Positions 24,639-33,982 of a DNA stretch of 64,000 nucleotides are shown here, in pieces (the first letter of the stretch is position 1; every line of letters begins with the position of its first letter). A program made the translations under genes and the position numbers. This DNA is from Pseudomonas grandcourensis (GTDB taxonomy: Bacteria; Pseudomonadota; Gammaproteobacteria; Pseudomonadales; Pseudomonadaceae). The notes beneath the pieces were generated by a model that worked only from the letters and a program-made list of their open reading frames with translations, was not told where the DNA came from and made no database searches. The stretch spans positions 844,501 to 908,500 of the forward strand of contig NZ_CP150919.1 in assembly GCF_039909015.1 (NCBI RefSeq). The letters are read 5' to 3'.

Positions 24639-27449
24639 TCAGGGCTCCCTAGCCTGGGTAACGCGGTCCACCAGATAGACTAGTCCGTGGTAATCAATGC
24701 CGCCATGTTGCGTCAGACCGATCTCACAGGTGCGGCTGGTCGATATCCCCTCGCTGCATTGTTGCACCGCGTCCTTGAGCGTGCGCAGCGAGTGGGCGTT
24801 CAGCTCCGGGGTGGTAAAACCCTTGTCACCGGCGAAGCCACAACAGTGGATACCTTCGGGAATGATCACGTTTTTGCTGCACTTGCGCGCCAGGTCGATC
24901 AACGCCTGGCTTTCTCCGAGGTGCTGGGTGCTGCAGGTTACGTGCACGGCGATGGGGGCCTCCTGAGGCGTGAAATCCAGGCGATCCATCAAGTGTGTGC
25001 GGATGAAACGTACCGGGTCGTACAGGTCCAGACGGACTTCGCCGAGGTCTTGAACCAGGCGCAAGGTGCAGGGGCTGGTGTCGCAGTAGATCGGGTCGAG
25101 CCCGCCACGGCTGGCGTGGAGCAGGGCGCCGATCAGTTCCTGGCGTTTGTGCTCGGCTTGCTCGGCGTAGCCTTTTGAGGCGAATGGCTGACCGCAGCAC
25201 AGGTTGTCGAGGTTGTCCGGGAACACCACCTGGTAGCCGGCCTTCTCCAGCAGGCCTCGGGTCTTGTCGTGCAGCGACATTTGCTCTGTGTCGCCCGCCG
25301 CCGGACCCATGGCGCGGGATACACAGGCCGCCAGATAGACCACACGCGGGCGTGCATCCGTCACCGTTGGGCTGAAACGAATGGGCTTTTCCGGTTGCGG
25401 CATCGCGTTGGTCCATTGTGGGACCTGACCCTTGGACAGGCGCGTCAATGTCGCCGATAACTTCGCCAATCTCGGCGCCCCCAGCAACATCCGCGCACCA
25501 TTGGCCACGTGCAGGGTGAAGCGTGCACCTTGCAGTGCCGTGGCGAAATTTCCTTCAAGCCAGTTGGCGGTTTTCGTATGCGTTGCCTTCCGGCTACGCA
25601 GCTTTTTCACCAGCTCGCCGGTATTGATGCCTACAGGGCAACGTTGTGCGCACAGGCCGGTGGCGGCGCAGGTATCGATGCCCTGATAGTCGTAGGCGGC
25701 TTCGAGTTCGGACGTATCGATGCCCGCGCGTTTCTTCGCTTGGATGTCGCGCCAGATCACGATGCGCTGACGCGGGCTCAAGGTCAGGCCTTTCGACGGA
25801 CAGACCGGTTCGCAAAAGCCGCATTCGATGCACTTGTCCACAATCTCGTCAGCGGCCGGCAAGGGCTTGAGGTGCTTGAGGTGGATCTGTGGATCTTCGC
25901 TGAGCACCACGTCCGGGTTGAGAATGCCGTTGGGGTCGAGCAGTCGTTTGAGTTGCCACATCAGCTGGTAGGCATCGCTGCCCCATTCCAGCTCAACGAA
26001 CGGCGCCATGTTGCGCCCGGTGCCGTGTTCGGCCTTCAGCGAACCGCCGAACTCCACCGCCACCAGTTGCGCCACGTCGTCCATGAACGCCTGATAGCGT
26101 GCGACTTCTTCCGGGCTGTTGAAGCCTTGAGTGAAGACAAAGTGCAGATTGCCTTCCAGAGCGTGTCCGAAAAGGATCGCTTCGTCGTAGTGATGTTTGT
26201 CGAACAATTCGATCAGGCGGTTGACGCCGATGGCCAGCTGTTCGACCGGGAAGGTGACGTCTTCGATGATCACCGTGGTGCCGGTTTTGCGCACCGCGCC
26301 GACGGCCGGGAAGGTGTCTTTGCGGATGGCCCAGAGACGGGCGTTTTCCTGCGGGTCTTCGGTGAAGTCGACCTGCTTTTCCACCGGGAACGCCTTCAGC
26401 GACGCCATGATCTGCGCCAGTTGTTCGTGCAGCAAGGTGGACGACGCGGCGCGGGACTCGATCAGCAAGGCGCAGGCATTGTTCGACAAATGCTGTACGA
26501 AAGCGGGCATGCCGGGTTTGTCCTGCACCGAGCGTAGGCTGCGGCGGTCCAGCAGTTCCACGGCCGACACCGGTTGGCTTTTCAACACGGTGACGGCGTT
26601 GCAGCAGGTTTCGACATCCGGGAACACAATCAGGGCCGAGGCCTTGTTCGGGTGGTCGACCACGGTGTCGTAGGTCACGGCACTGATGAACCCGAGCGTG
26701 CCCTCGGAGCCCACCAGCAAGTGGCTCAAGATATCCACAGGCTCGTCGAAATCCACCAGGGCATTGAGCGACAGGCCGGTGGTATTTTTCAGACGGTATT
26801 TGTGGCGAATTTTCACAGCCAGTTCGGCGTTTGCCCGGGTCTCGCGGCCCAGGGTCGCCAAGCGTTCCAGCAGGGCGGCGTGGCTTTGGCGAAACGCCGC
26901 GACGCTGGCGGCATCCTCGGTGTCGAGACGACTGCCGTCGGCCAACACCAGACGAATGCCGGCCAGGGTGTGATAGGTGTTTTGCGCCGTGCCGCAGCAC
27001 ATGCCGCTGGCATTGTTGGCGACGATGCCGCCGATCTTGCAGGCGTTGATTGAGGCCGGGTCCGGGCCGATCTTGCGTCCGAACGGTGCCAGCCAGGCAT
27101 TGGCCTGGGCGCCGATCACGCCCGGTTGCAGGCGGATTTGTGTGCCTTGGCCGCGAATCTCGCGACCGTTCCAGTTATCCCCCAGCACGATCAATACCGA
27201 GTCGCTGATGGCCTGGCCGGAGAGGCTGGTGCCGGCGGCGCGGAAAGTCACCGGCACCTGATCCCGTTGCGCCAGTTGCAGCAGTGCCACCACTTCGTCT
27301 TCGGACTCGACGCGGATCACCAGTTGCGGAATCAATCGATAGAAGCTGGCGTCGGTGCCGAAGGCCAGGGTCGACAACGGGTCGTCGAAACGTCGCTCTT
27401 GGGGAATTAGTTGTTGTGCATCACGCAGGAAAGCGGCCGGTATACTCAT
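24639..27449 (-). CDS. FAD and Fe-S D-lactate-type dehydrogenase (PA4772-like)
   Basis: 936 aa from ATG 27449, which overlaps the lutC stop by four bases. Parts in order: an FAD-binding PCMH domain (RAAGTSLSGQA near residue 70), an FAD-oxidase C-terminal domain, two 4Fe-4S motifs (Cys540, 543, 546, 550 in CIECGFCEPVC, and Cys594, 600, 604 in CAATGLCAQRC), and a C-terminal cysteine-rich CCG region with NLCCGQPF and HCCGFAGDKGF. Such proteins oxidise D-lactate (or a related 2-hydroxyacid) and pass electrons to the membrane quinone pool. Being in one operon with lldP and lutABC, it supplies the D-isomer arm of lactate use. Confidence 0.88.
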   Translation of the reverse strand: MSIPAAFLRDAQQLIPQERRFDDPLSTLAFGTDASFYRLIPQLVIRVESEDEVVALLQLAQRDQVPVTFRAAGTSLSGQAISDSVLIVLGDNWNGREIRGQGTQIRLQPGVIGAQANAWLAPFGRKIGPDPASINACKIGGIVANNASGMCCGTAQNTYHTLAGIRLVLADGSRLDTEDAASVAAFRQSHAALLERLATLGRETRANAELAVKIRHKYRLKNTTGLSLNALVDFDEPVDILSHLLVGSEGTLGFISAVTYDTVVDHPNKASALIVFPDVETCCNAVTVLKSQPVSAVELLDRRSLRSVQDKPGMPAFVQHLSNNACALLIESRAASSTLLHEQLAQIMASLKAFPVEKQVDFTEDPQENARLWAIRKDTFPAVGAVRKTGTTVIIEDVTFPVEQLAIGVNRLIELFDKHHYDEAILFGHALEGNLHFVFTQGFNSPEEVARYQAFMDDVAQLVAVEFGGSLKAEHGTGRNMAPFVELEWGSDAYQLMWQLKRLLDPNGILNPDVVLSEDPQIHLKHLKPLPAADEIVDKCIECGFCEPVCPSKGLTLSPRQRIVIWRDIQAKKRAGIDTSELEAAYDYQGIDTCAATGLCAQRCPVGINTGELVKKLRSRKATHTKTANWLEGNFATALQGARFTLHVANGARMLLGAPRLAKLSATLTRLSKGQVPQWTNAMPQPEKPIRFSPTVTDARPRVVYLAACVSRAMGPAAGDTEQMSLHDKTRGLLEKAGYQVVFPDNLDNLCCGQPFASKGYAEQAEHKRQELIGALLHASRGGLDPIYCDTSPCTLRLVQDLGEVRLDLYDPVRFIRTHLMDRLDFTPQEAPIAVHVTCSTQHLGESQALIDLARKCSKNVIIPEGIHCCGFAGDKGFTTPELNAHSLRTLKDAVQQCSEGISTSRTCEIGLTQHGGIDYHGLVYLVDRVTQAREP

Positions 27450-28117
27450 TGGTCCTCCAGGATCAGTACCACCAGGTCCTTCGGACCGTGGGCGCCGTAC
27501 GCCAGTACTTGCTCGATGTCGGCGGTCTTCGACGGGCCGGATACCAGCAGCGCGTTGGTCGGCATGCCCTGGGCCCATTCGAATTCCTGTTGCACCTGAT
27601 AGAAGTTGTCGCGGATCTCGCTGGCCTTGAGCAGGGCGAAATGCACCGGAGGTACCAGGCTCATCAGGCGTGGTTCTTCCCGGGTCGGCCAGAGAATCAG
27701 GCTGCCCGTGGCAGCGATGGCGCCGAGGGTGGTGGTCAGGCTCGCCGGGGTGTCGTTGAACAGCTCCGCTTTCCATTCTTCAGCCGGACGGTCGTAGGCT
27801 TTCAGCATTGGCAGGCCGGGATTATTCGCCCAGTGCTGCGTGATCCTTTGACCGTGGGGCGTTGTCGGTGCGATCAGCAGGCTTGGCAACTGGCGGTCCT
27901 GCAGCAACTGCGCGAGTAGCGTCGGCCACTCTTGGCCGGACGTCAGATGAATTTCCGTGTGCACCGCTTCCATCAACTTGCGCAGTTGCGCAATGCGTTG
28001 CTCAGGCGCGTAGGTGTAGGGCTGGGTCACCAGGTCGACATCGAAGTTGTCAGCCACCGGCGTGGTGCCTGTCAGGCTTTTACGCAGTTTGGCGAGGATA
28101 TTTTGCTTGGCGCTCAT
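27446..28117 (-). CDS. lutC: L-lactate oxidation subunit LutC (LldG), LUD domain
   Basis: 223 aa, one LUD domain over most of its length. Recognisable segments are VHTEIHLTSGQEWPTLLAQL, ATGSLILWPTREEPRLMSLVPPVH, and the C-terminal GPSKTADIEQVLAYGAHGPK. It overlaps lutB by one base and the dehydrogenase by four. LutC works with LutA and LutB as the Fe-S complex that oxidises L-lactate to pyruvate. The length is typical. Confidence 0.9.
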   Translation of the reverse strand: MSAKQNILAKLRKSLTGTTPVADNFDVDLVTQPYTYAPEQRIAQLRKLMEAVHTEIHLTSGQEWPTLLAQLLQDRQLPSLLIAPTTPHGQRITQHWANNPGLPMLKAYDRPAEEWKAELFNDTPASLTTTLGAIAATGSLILWPTREEPRLMSLVPPVHFALLKASEIRDNFYQVQQEFEWAQGMPTNALLVSGPSKTADIEQVLAYGAHGPKDLVVLILEDQ

Positions 28118-29571
28118 CAGCGGTCTCCCTGTTTGGCCAGATGTTCGCGGGCCATGTCATGCAGCGAGCGGGCAGCGGGTTTCGGTGCGCTATGGTTTTG
28201 CGTCCACGGGCCGACATTGCTCGGCGTGAGGGCGCGCAAACGGGTGGCGAAGAATCCGAACAGGCGATAGAGCGTCGGCGAGCTGTTGAGCTTCGCCCAG
28301 GCGTTCCAGATGAACCGTTCCTTGCGCGAATACTTGCTGCCCTGACCGCGCATCACTTGATGGGGGCTGTCCGGGGCCTTGACGTTTTCTTCCCGCAGGC
28401 GCCGCAACAGAGCAGGGATCGGGATTTTCACCGGGCAGACTTCACCGCAGGCACCGCACAGCGAAGAAGCGCTCGGGTGATCCGGCACTTTCGCCAGGCC
28501 GACCATGTGCGGGGTGATGATTTTTCCGATAGGGCCGGGGTAAACCTCCCCATAGGCATGGCCGCCGATTCGGGTGTAGACCGGGCAATGATTCATACAG
28601 GCACCGCAGCGAATGCAGTTCAGGGTCTGGCGCAGTTCGCTGTCGGCAAAGGCCTGGCTGCGGCCGTTATCGAGCAGTACAAGGTGCACTTCCTGCGGGC
28701 CGTCGAGCTCATGTTCCTTGCGCGGGCCGGAGATCATGTTGACGTAGGTGGTGATCGGGATGCCCAGGGCCGAGCGGGTCAGCAGCGACAGCAACGGCAC
28801 CACGTCGCGCAGGTTTTCCACGACTTTTTCAATGCCGGTGACGGCAATGTGCACCGGGGGCACCGTGGTGGTCATGCGACCGTTGCCTTCGTTTTCCACC
28901 AGCAGCAGGGTGCCGGTTTCGGCCACGGCGAAGTTGACACCGGAGACGCCGATGTCCGCTTCGAAGAATTTCTGCCGCAGGACTCTGCGGCCGATCTGAA
29001 TGAGTTGGTCGACGTCCTTGGTGTATTCCACGCCAAGTTTGTCGTGGAACAAGGACGCGACCTGACCGGCGTTCTTGTGGATTGCCGGCATGATTATGTG
29101 TGAAGGCTTCTCGTGGTCGAGCTGGACGATGTACTCGCCCATGTCCGATTCCAGGCATTCAATGCCCTGTTCAGCGAGGAAATGGTTCATCTCCATCTCT
29201 TCGCTGACCATCGATTTGCCCTTGATCACTTGCCGCCCCTCGTGAGCGCGGATGATCGAGAGGACGATGCCATTGGCCTCGTCCACCGTTTCCGCCCAGT
29301 GCACTGTCACACCGTTGCGGGTCAGGTTCTGTTCCAGTTGCTCGAGCAGGTCGGGCAACTTGGAGAGCGCGCGGGCACGGATTGCATTGCCCAGTGCACG
29401 CAAGTGTTCTCTTTCATGGGCATCGCTGAACGCCGCTGCCCGTTTGGTCATCAGTGAATCCATCGCCTTGCGAAAGTTGCCTCGCAATTGCGCGTCACCC
29501 AGCGCGTTGTGGGCGCGGGTGCGGAAATCTTCTTCTACGGCAACCGTAGGAATAATCGTGGAAGTGCTCAT
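28117..29571 (-). CDS. lutB: L-lactate oxidation Fe-S subunit LutB (LldF)
   Basis: 484 aa. The N-terminal LUD-type domain covers about residues 60-300. Two 4Fe-4S motifs follow: CIRCGACMNHCPVYTRIGG, and CGACGEVCPVKIPIP with the preceding cysteine. A C-terminal tail of about 100 residues is present, as in other LutB proteins. It overlaps lutA by four bases. It carries the electron-transfer centres of the LutABC complex. Confidence 0.92.
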   Translation of the reverse strand: MSTSTIIPTVAVEEDFRTRAHNALGDAQLRGNFRKAMDSLMTKRAAAFSDAHEREHLRALGNAIRARALSKLPDLLEQLEQNLTRNGVTVHWAETVDEANGIVLSIIRAHEGRQVIKGKSMVSEEMEMNHFLAEQGIECLESDMGEYIVQLDHEKPSHIIMPAIHKNAGQVASLFHDKLGVEYTKDVDQLIQIGRRVLRQKFFEADIGVSGVNFAVAETGTLLLVENEGNGRMTTTVPPVHIAVTGIEKVVENLRDVVPLLSLLTRSALGIPITTYVNMISGPRKEHELDGPQEVHLVLLDNGRSQAFADSELRQTLNCIRCGACMNHCPVYTRIGGHAYGEVYPGPIGKIITPHMVGLAKVPDHPSASSLCGACGEVCPVKIPIPALLRRLREENVKAPDSPHQVMRGQGSKYSRKERFIWNAWAKLNSSPTLYRLFGFFATRLRALTPSNVGPWTQNHSAPKPAARSLHDMAREHLAKQGDR

Positions 29572-30392
29572 CGGGCACCTCCGGTACGCTGCCAGAGGAA
29601 ACTGGCCAGATGCTGACCGCGCAACGTTTCCTGCTGTTTTTCCAGCGAGCCGTTGATGTTCATCAAACAGCCGCAGTCGGCACTCAATACCTTGTGCGCG
29701 CCGGACTCCTTCAGCGCCAGGGTCTTGTCAGCCACCATCGCGCCGGAAATGTCTGGCATACGGACGCTGAATGTCCCACCAAAGCCACAGCACTCACTTT
29801 CGTGATCGTGATTGACCCGCTCCACATTGCTCAACTGCGCCAACAACTCGCGGCCGTGCAGGTGCGTGTTCATTTCACGGCGTGCCGAGCACGAGGTGTG
29901 CAACGCCACTTTTACGGGCTCGCCGCTGTCCTTGAGCTGCACCTTGCAGACAAACAACAGGAACTCGGCCAGCTCGTAGGTTCTGGCCGCCAGGGCCTGA
30001 ACCTGTTTCAACGTTTCCGGCTCGTCCTTGAACAAGTCGGCGTAATGTTCGCGCAGCATGCCCGCGCAAGAACCTGACGGCACCACCACCGGATAGTTGC
30101 CGGCAAACAGCGCCAGTTGCGAGCGCGCCACGGTTCGTGCCTGTTCGGTGTAACCCGAGGTGTAGGCCGGTTGGCCGCAGCAGCTTTGCCCTTGCGGGTA
30201 TTCGACACGAATGCCTTCGCGCTCCAGCAGGTGGATCGCATCCATCCCGGCTTCCGGGTAGAACAAATCGACCACGCAGGTCCCGAACAGGTAGACCCGT
30301 GACGGTTTCTCGCTGGGGTACTGCCGAGGCTCGGGCAGTGGCGGGGCGACACGGGTCGCATTCGGCACGGCGTTGTAAAAAAGCTCGCTCAT
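29568..30392 (-). CDS. lutA: L-lactate oxidation subunit LutA (LldE), CCG protein
   Basis: 274 aa from ATG 30392 with GGAGA upstream. It has two cysteine-rich CCG repeats: GTCVVDLFYPEAG with QSCCGQPAY in the first, and HTSCSARREMNT with ESECCGFGGTFS in the second. These bind Fe-S or act in the redox core with LutB and LutC. It is the first gene after the permease, 150 bp downstream of lldP. Confidence 0.92.
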   Translation of the reverse strand: MSELFYNAVPNATRVAPPLPEPRQYPSEKPSRVYLFGTCVVDLFYPEAGMDAIHLLEREGIRVEYPQGQSCCGQPAYTSGYTEQARTVARSQLALFAGNYPVVVPSGSCAGMLREHYADLFKDEPETLKQVQALAARTYELAEFLLFVCKVQLKDSGEPVKVALHTSCSARREMNTHLHGRELLAQLSNVERVNHDHESECCGFGGTFSVRMPDISGAMVADKTLALKESGAHKVLSADCGCLMNINGSLEKQQETLRGQHLASFLWQRTGGAR

Positions 30393-30542
30393 CAGGCGGT
30401 CTCCGGGTGGTCCCGGTTATTCGTCTGTCGAGGCTGCTGAATATAGAGCCGGAAGCTTTCAGCAGCCTTACAGACCGGGGTGTGAATAGCGGACGCCGGG
30501 GGCGTGGCCCGGCGTCGGTTTTTATCGTGCTGCCTGTAGCCC

Positions 30543-32237
30543 TTAGTGCACCAGCATGCCGGTGAACCAATAGGCCTGGGCCAACGTGATCAAGCCGACA
30601 ATCGTTGCAAAGAATAGGCTGTGCTTGAGGGTGAAGCGGAACAGATCCGATTCTTTGCCCACCAGGCCGGTCGCGGCACAGGCCACGGCGATCGATTGTG
30701 GCGAGATCATCTTGCCAGTCACGCCGCCGCTGGTGTTCGCCGCCACCAGCAAGGTGTCGTTGACACCGATCTGATGCGCGGTGGTCGCTTGCAGCGAACT
30801 GAACAGGGCGTTGGACGAAGTATCGGAACCGGTGAGGAACACGCCCAGCCAGCCGAGGAACGGCGAGAAGAACGGGAAGGCTGCACCCGTCGCCGCCAGT
30901 ACCAGGGCCATGGTCGAGGACATGCCCGAGTAGTTGGTCACGAAGGCAAACGCCAGCACCATGCCGATGGACAGGATTGGCCAACGCAGTTCGTAGAAGG
31001 TCTCTTTAAAAGTGGTCAGACCAGTTTTGAGGTTGACCTTCAGGACCAGCATTGAGATCAGGGCCGAGAAGAAAATCGCTGTGCCAGTGGCGGAAATCGG
31101 GTCCAGTTTGAACACTGCCGGAATGGCGGTTGGCGCGGCCACGATCGGTGCAACCTTGACTACCATCTGGTCCAGGTGCGGGATGGCGAAGTTGAACACG
31201 AAGATGTACATCGAACCGCCGGCGGCGAACATCGCCTTGAACGGCTTCAGGGTCCAGATGGTGACCAGTACGGTCAGGATCAGGAACGGCGACCAGGCCT
31301 TGAAGATTTCCCCAAGGCTGTAAGGCGAAGCCACGGTGGTGCGCTTCTGGCCGAAACCACCGGCGCTGGCGCTCACCACGGAGGCCGAGACGGCGCCGAC
31401 GATGTGTTGGCCGGCGGCGCGTTTTGGTTGCCAGACTTTCAGGAACAGGGTCAGGGAAATCAGGCTGGCCAGGGCCGAGGTGATGTCCGGCAGTTCCGGG
31501 CCGATGAAATTCGAGGTGAAGTACTGGGTCACGGCAAAGCTCAAACCGGCCACCAGGGCGGCAGGCCAGGTTTCCCGCACGCCGCGCAGGCCGTCCATCA
31601 TGAACACCAGCCAGAACGGCACGAACAGCGACAGCAGCGGCAATTGGCGGCCGGTCATGGCGCCGATCTTGAAAGCGTCGATGCCGGTCACTTGCCCGGC
31701 AACGATGATCGGGATGCCCAGGGCGCCGAAGGCCACCGGCGCGGTGTTGGCGATCAGGCACAAGCCGGCGGCGTACAGCGGGTTGAAGCCAAGTCCTACC
31801 AGCAGCGCAGCAGTAATCGCCACCGGTGCGCCAAAACCGGCTGCACCTTCGAGGAAGGCGCCGAAGCAGAAACCGATCAGCAGGACCTGCAGGCGCTGGT
31901 CATCGGTGATCGACAGAACCGAACTGCGGATGACTTCAAACTGCCCGCTCTTGACTGTCAGTTTGTAGAGGAACACGGCTGCCACGATGATCCAGGCAAT
32001 CGGCCACAGGCCATAGGCGAAGCCATACCCGGCGGCGGCGAATGCCATGTCGACTGGCATCTGGAAAGCGAAGATCGCCACCAGGATCGACAGCGCCAGG
32101 GTGATGCTGCCGGCCACATGCCCTTTGAGGCGGAACACGGCCAAGGCCAGGAAGAAAAACACGATGGGGATGACGGCGGCGAGTGCGGACAGGCCGAGGC
32201 TGCCGAGCGGGGTATAGAGCTGTTGCCAGGTTTGCAT
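30543..32237 (-). CDS. lldP: L-lactate permease
   Basis: 564 aa with about 12-14 membrane segments. Family features include [28 protein letters not shown] early on and [14 protein letters not shown] late in the protein. It imports lactate (and often glycolate) with protons. The gene is read divergently from lldR, with two LldR-type palindromes between them, and leads the lutABC-dehydrogenase operon. Confidence 0.93.
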   Translation of the reverse strand: MQTWQQLYTPLGSLGLSALAAVIPIVFFFLALAVFRLKGHVAGSITLALSILVAIFAFQMPVDMAFAAAGYGFAYGLWPIAWIIVAAVFLYKLTVKSGQFEVIRSSVLSITDDQRLQVLLIGFCFGAFLEGAAGFGAPVAITAALLVGLGFNPLYAAGLCLIANTAPVAFGALGIPIIVAGQVTGIDAFKIGAMTGRQLPLLSLFVPFWLVFMMDGLRGVRETWPAALVAGLSFAVTQYFTSNFIGPELPDITSALASLISLTLFLKVWQPKRAAGQHIVGAVSASVVSASAGGFGQKRTTVASPYSLGEIFKAWSPFLILTVLVTIWTLKPFKAMFAAGGSMYIFVFNFAIPHLDQMVVKVAPIVAAPTAIPAVFKLDPISATGTAIFFSALISMLVLKVNLKTGLTTFKETFYELRWPILSIGMVLAFAFVTNYSGMSSTMALVLAATGAAFPFFSPFLGWLGVFLTGSDTSSNALFSSLQATTAHQIGVNDTLLVAANTSGGVTGKMISPQSIAVACAATGLVGKESDLFRFTLKHSLFFATIVGLITLAQAYWFTGMLVH

Positions 32238-32289
32238 ATGGGGTGGCCCCTAATTGTTGTTGGTCAGGCACTGATCAGCGTTCTTGGAT

Positions 32290-32306
32290 AATTGGTAAGA
32301 CCAATT
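32290..32306. promoter_or_regulatory. LldR-type operator 1
   Basis: Perfect palindrome AATTGGT-AAG-ACCAATT, the recognition pattern of the PdhR/LldR branch of GntR regulators, 53 bp before lldP. Confidence 0.8.
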
Positions 32307-32403
32307 TACAATCGCTGTTGGCTAGGGTAAAAGCCTTGTAGGTGGTGTGTCAATTTGCCGCCCTAAAACTTTTGTCGAATGCAAAGTGCGCAGGTCGTCT
32401 GTC

Positions 32404-32414
32404 TGGTATGACCA
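32404..32414. promoter_or_regulatory. LldR-type operator 2
   Basis: TGGT-ATG-ACCA, the shorter core of the same palindrome, 85 bp before lldR and about 110 bp from operator 1. Two sites at this spacing would allow looping by LldR. Confidence 0.65.
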
Positions 32415-32498
32415 AATGCGTTGTGTCAGGTGCTGGCGCGGCGCCGATAGGCCAGAATAGAGCCCCGGCGAGCCGTCGGATCGTGGAGTAATCGAGTT

Positions 32499-33266
32499 AT
32501 GGGGTTTGATCAGATTCGTCAGCGCCGTTTGTCTGACGATATTGTCGAGCAGCTTGAGGGCATGATCCTCGAGGGCACGCTCAAAGCGGGTGAGCGCTTG
32601 CCGGCCGAGCGCGCGCTGGCCGAGCAATTTGGTGTGTCACGCCCTTCGTTGCGCGAAGCTATTCAGAAGCTGACCGCCAAGGGCCTGTTGGTCAGTCGCC
32701 AGGGCGGTGGCAACTATGTGGTGGAATCACTGGGTAGCACTTTCAGTGACCCCTTGTTGCATCTGTTGGAAAGCAATCCCGAGGCTCAACGCGATCTGCT
32801 GGAGTTTCGCCATACGCTGGAAGCGTCTTGCGCCTACTACGCGGCGCTGCGTGCCACGGATGTGGATCGCGAGCGGCTGACCTCGGCATTCAACGAATTG
32901 CAGGACTGCTATTCGCGTCACGAAGAAGTGAGTCGTGCCGAAGAGGGGGCGGCGGACGCAAGCTTTCACCTGGCGATCGCCGAAGCCAGCCACAATGCCG
33001 TGTTGCTGCACACCATTCGCGGGCTGTTCGACCTGCTCAAGCGCAACGTGGTGACCAACATCGGTGGCATGTACAAGCAGCGCACTGAAACCCGCGACAT
33101 GCTGATCACGCAGCATCGGGAGTTGTATCAGGCAATTATCGAAGGGCGTGCGGAGCAGGCGCGGGAAGTTTCCAGTCGACACATTCTGTATGTGCAGGAG
33201 GTGCTGGAAGAAGTGCGTCAGGAAGTACAGCGCGTGGCCCGGGCGGAGCGGCGCAAGGGGATGTGA
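32499..33266 (+). CDS. lldR: GntR/FadR-family lactate regulator
   Basis: 255 aa. The N-terminal winged helix (DDIVEQLEGMILEGTLKAGE, then ALAEQFGVSRPSLREAIQKL) is followed by an all-helical FCD effector domain with FHLAIAEASHNAVLLHTIRGL. FCD proteins bind small carboxylates with a metal through His and Asp residues. Position next to lldP and the matching operators support L-lactate as effector. Related regulators repress lldP without lactate. Confidence 0.9.
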   Translation: MGFDQIRQRRLSDDIVEQLEGMILEGTLKAGERLPAERALAEQFGVSRPSLREAIQKLTAKGLLVSRQGGGNYVVESLGSTFSDPLLHLLESNPEAQRDLLEFRHTLEASCAYYAALRATDVDRERLTSAFNELQDCYSRHEEVSRAEEGAADASFHLAIAEASHNAVLLHTIRGLFDLLKRNVVTNIGGMYKQRTETRDMLITQHRELYQAIIEGRAEQAREVSSRHILYVQEVLEEVRQEVQRVARAERRKGM

Positions 33267-33276
33267 TCGTTAAAAC

Positions 33277-33351
33277 AAAAGATCGCAGCCTGCGGCAGCT
33301 CCTACAGGGAACTCATTCCAATGTAGGAGCTGCCGCAGGCTGCGATCTTTT
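33277..33351. repeat. REP-type long palindrome after lldR
   Basis: Two perfect 30-bp inverted arms, 33277-33306 and 33322-33351, around a 15-base loop, with GCAGCCTGCGGCAGCTCCTA as core. The arm ends in TTTT, so it can terminate lldR and the convergent smpB as well. Confidence 0.85.
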
Positions 33352-33381
33352 CGATGGTGCCGCGAAACTCAGGCAGAAAAA

Positions 33382-33864
33382 TCAGTCTTCCTTGCCCTTG
33401 TTGCGCACCGCACGCTGCAACTCGCGACCGGCGTCGCGTTCGCGTTCGGTATCGCGCTTGTCGTATTCCTTCTTGCCCTTGCCCAGGGCGATCTCGCACT
33501 TGACCATGTGCTTGCTCCAGTACCAGGACAGGCACACGCAGGCGTAACCCTTTTGCTGCACGGCCGCGGCCAGCTTTTCCAGCTCGCGCCGGTTGAGCAG
33601 CAACTTACGGGTGCGCACGGGATCCGCGATGACGTGGGTACTGGCGGTCGTCAGGGGCGTAATGTGGCTGCCGAGCAGCCAGGCTTCGCCATCCTTGAGC
33701 AGTACGTAGCTGTCAACCAGCTGCAGCTTGCTTGCCCGCAGACTTTTTACTTCCCAGCCGGCCAGGACCAGACCAGCCTCGAAACGATGTTCGATGAAGT
33801 AATCGTGTCGCGCCTTTTTGTTTTGCGCGATGGTCCCTGTTGGGTGTTTCTTCTGTTTAGCCAT
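33382..33864 (-). CDS. smpB: SsrA-binding protein SmpB
   Basis: 160 aa from ATG 33864. Typical features are [39 protein letters not shown], and the basic C-terminal tail [20 protein letters not shown], which inserts into the empty mRNA channel. It binds tmRNA (23057) and brings it to stalled ribosomes. A TATAAT sits only nine bases before the start codon, which would give a very short 5' leader. Confidence 0.95.
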   Translation of the reverse strand: MAKQKKHPTGTIAQNKKARHDYFIEHRFEAGLVLAGWEVKSLRASKLQLVDSYVLLKDGEAWLLGSHITPLTTASTHVIADPVRTRKLLLNRRELEKLAAAVQQKGYACVCLSWYWSKHMVKCEIALGKGKKEYDKRDTERERDAGRELQRAVRNKGKED

Positions 33865-33982
33865 AGGGGCGGCATTATAGGGAGTTGCACGCGAGTCGGC
33901 TACGGTGTTGCTACGTGCTTGAGCAGGTTGATTGAATCCCGGACAATGCGGCCTCTTTTTTGAACGCTTGGGCGTGATAACG

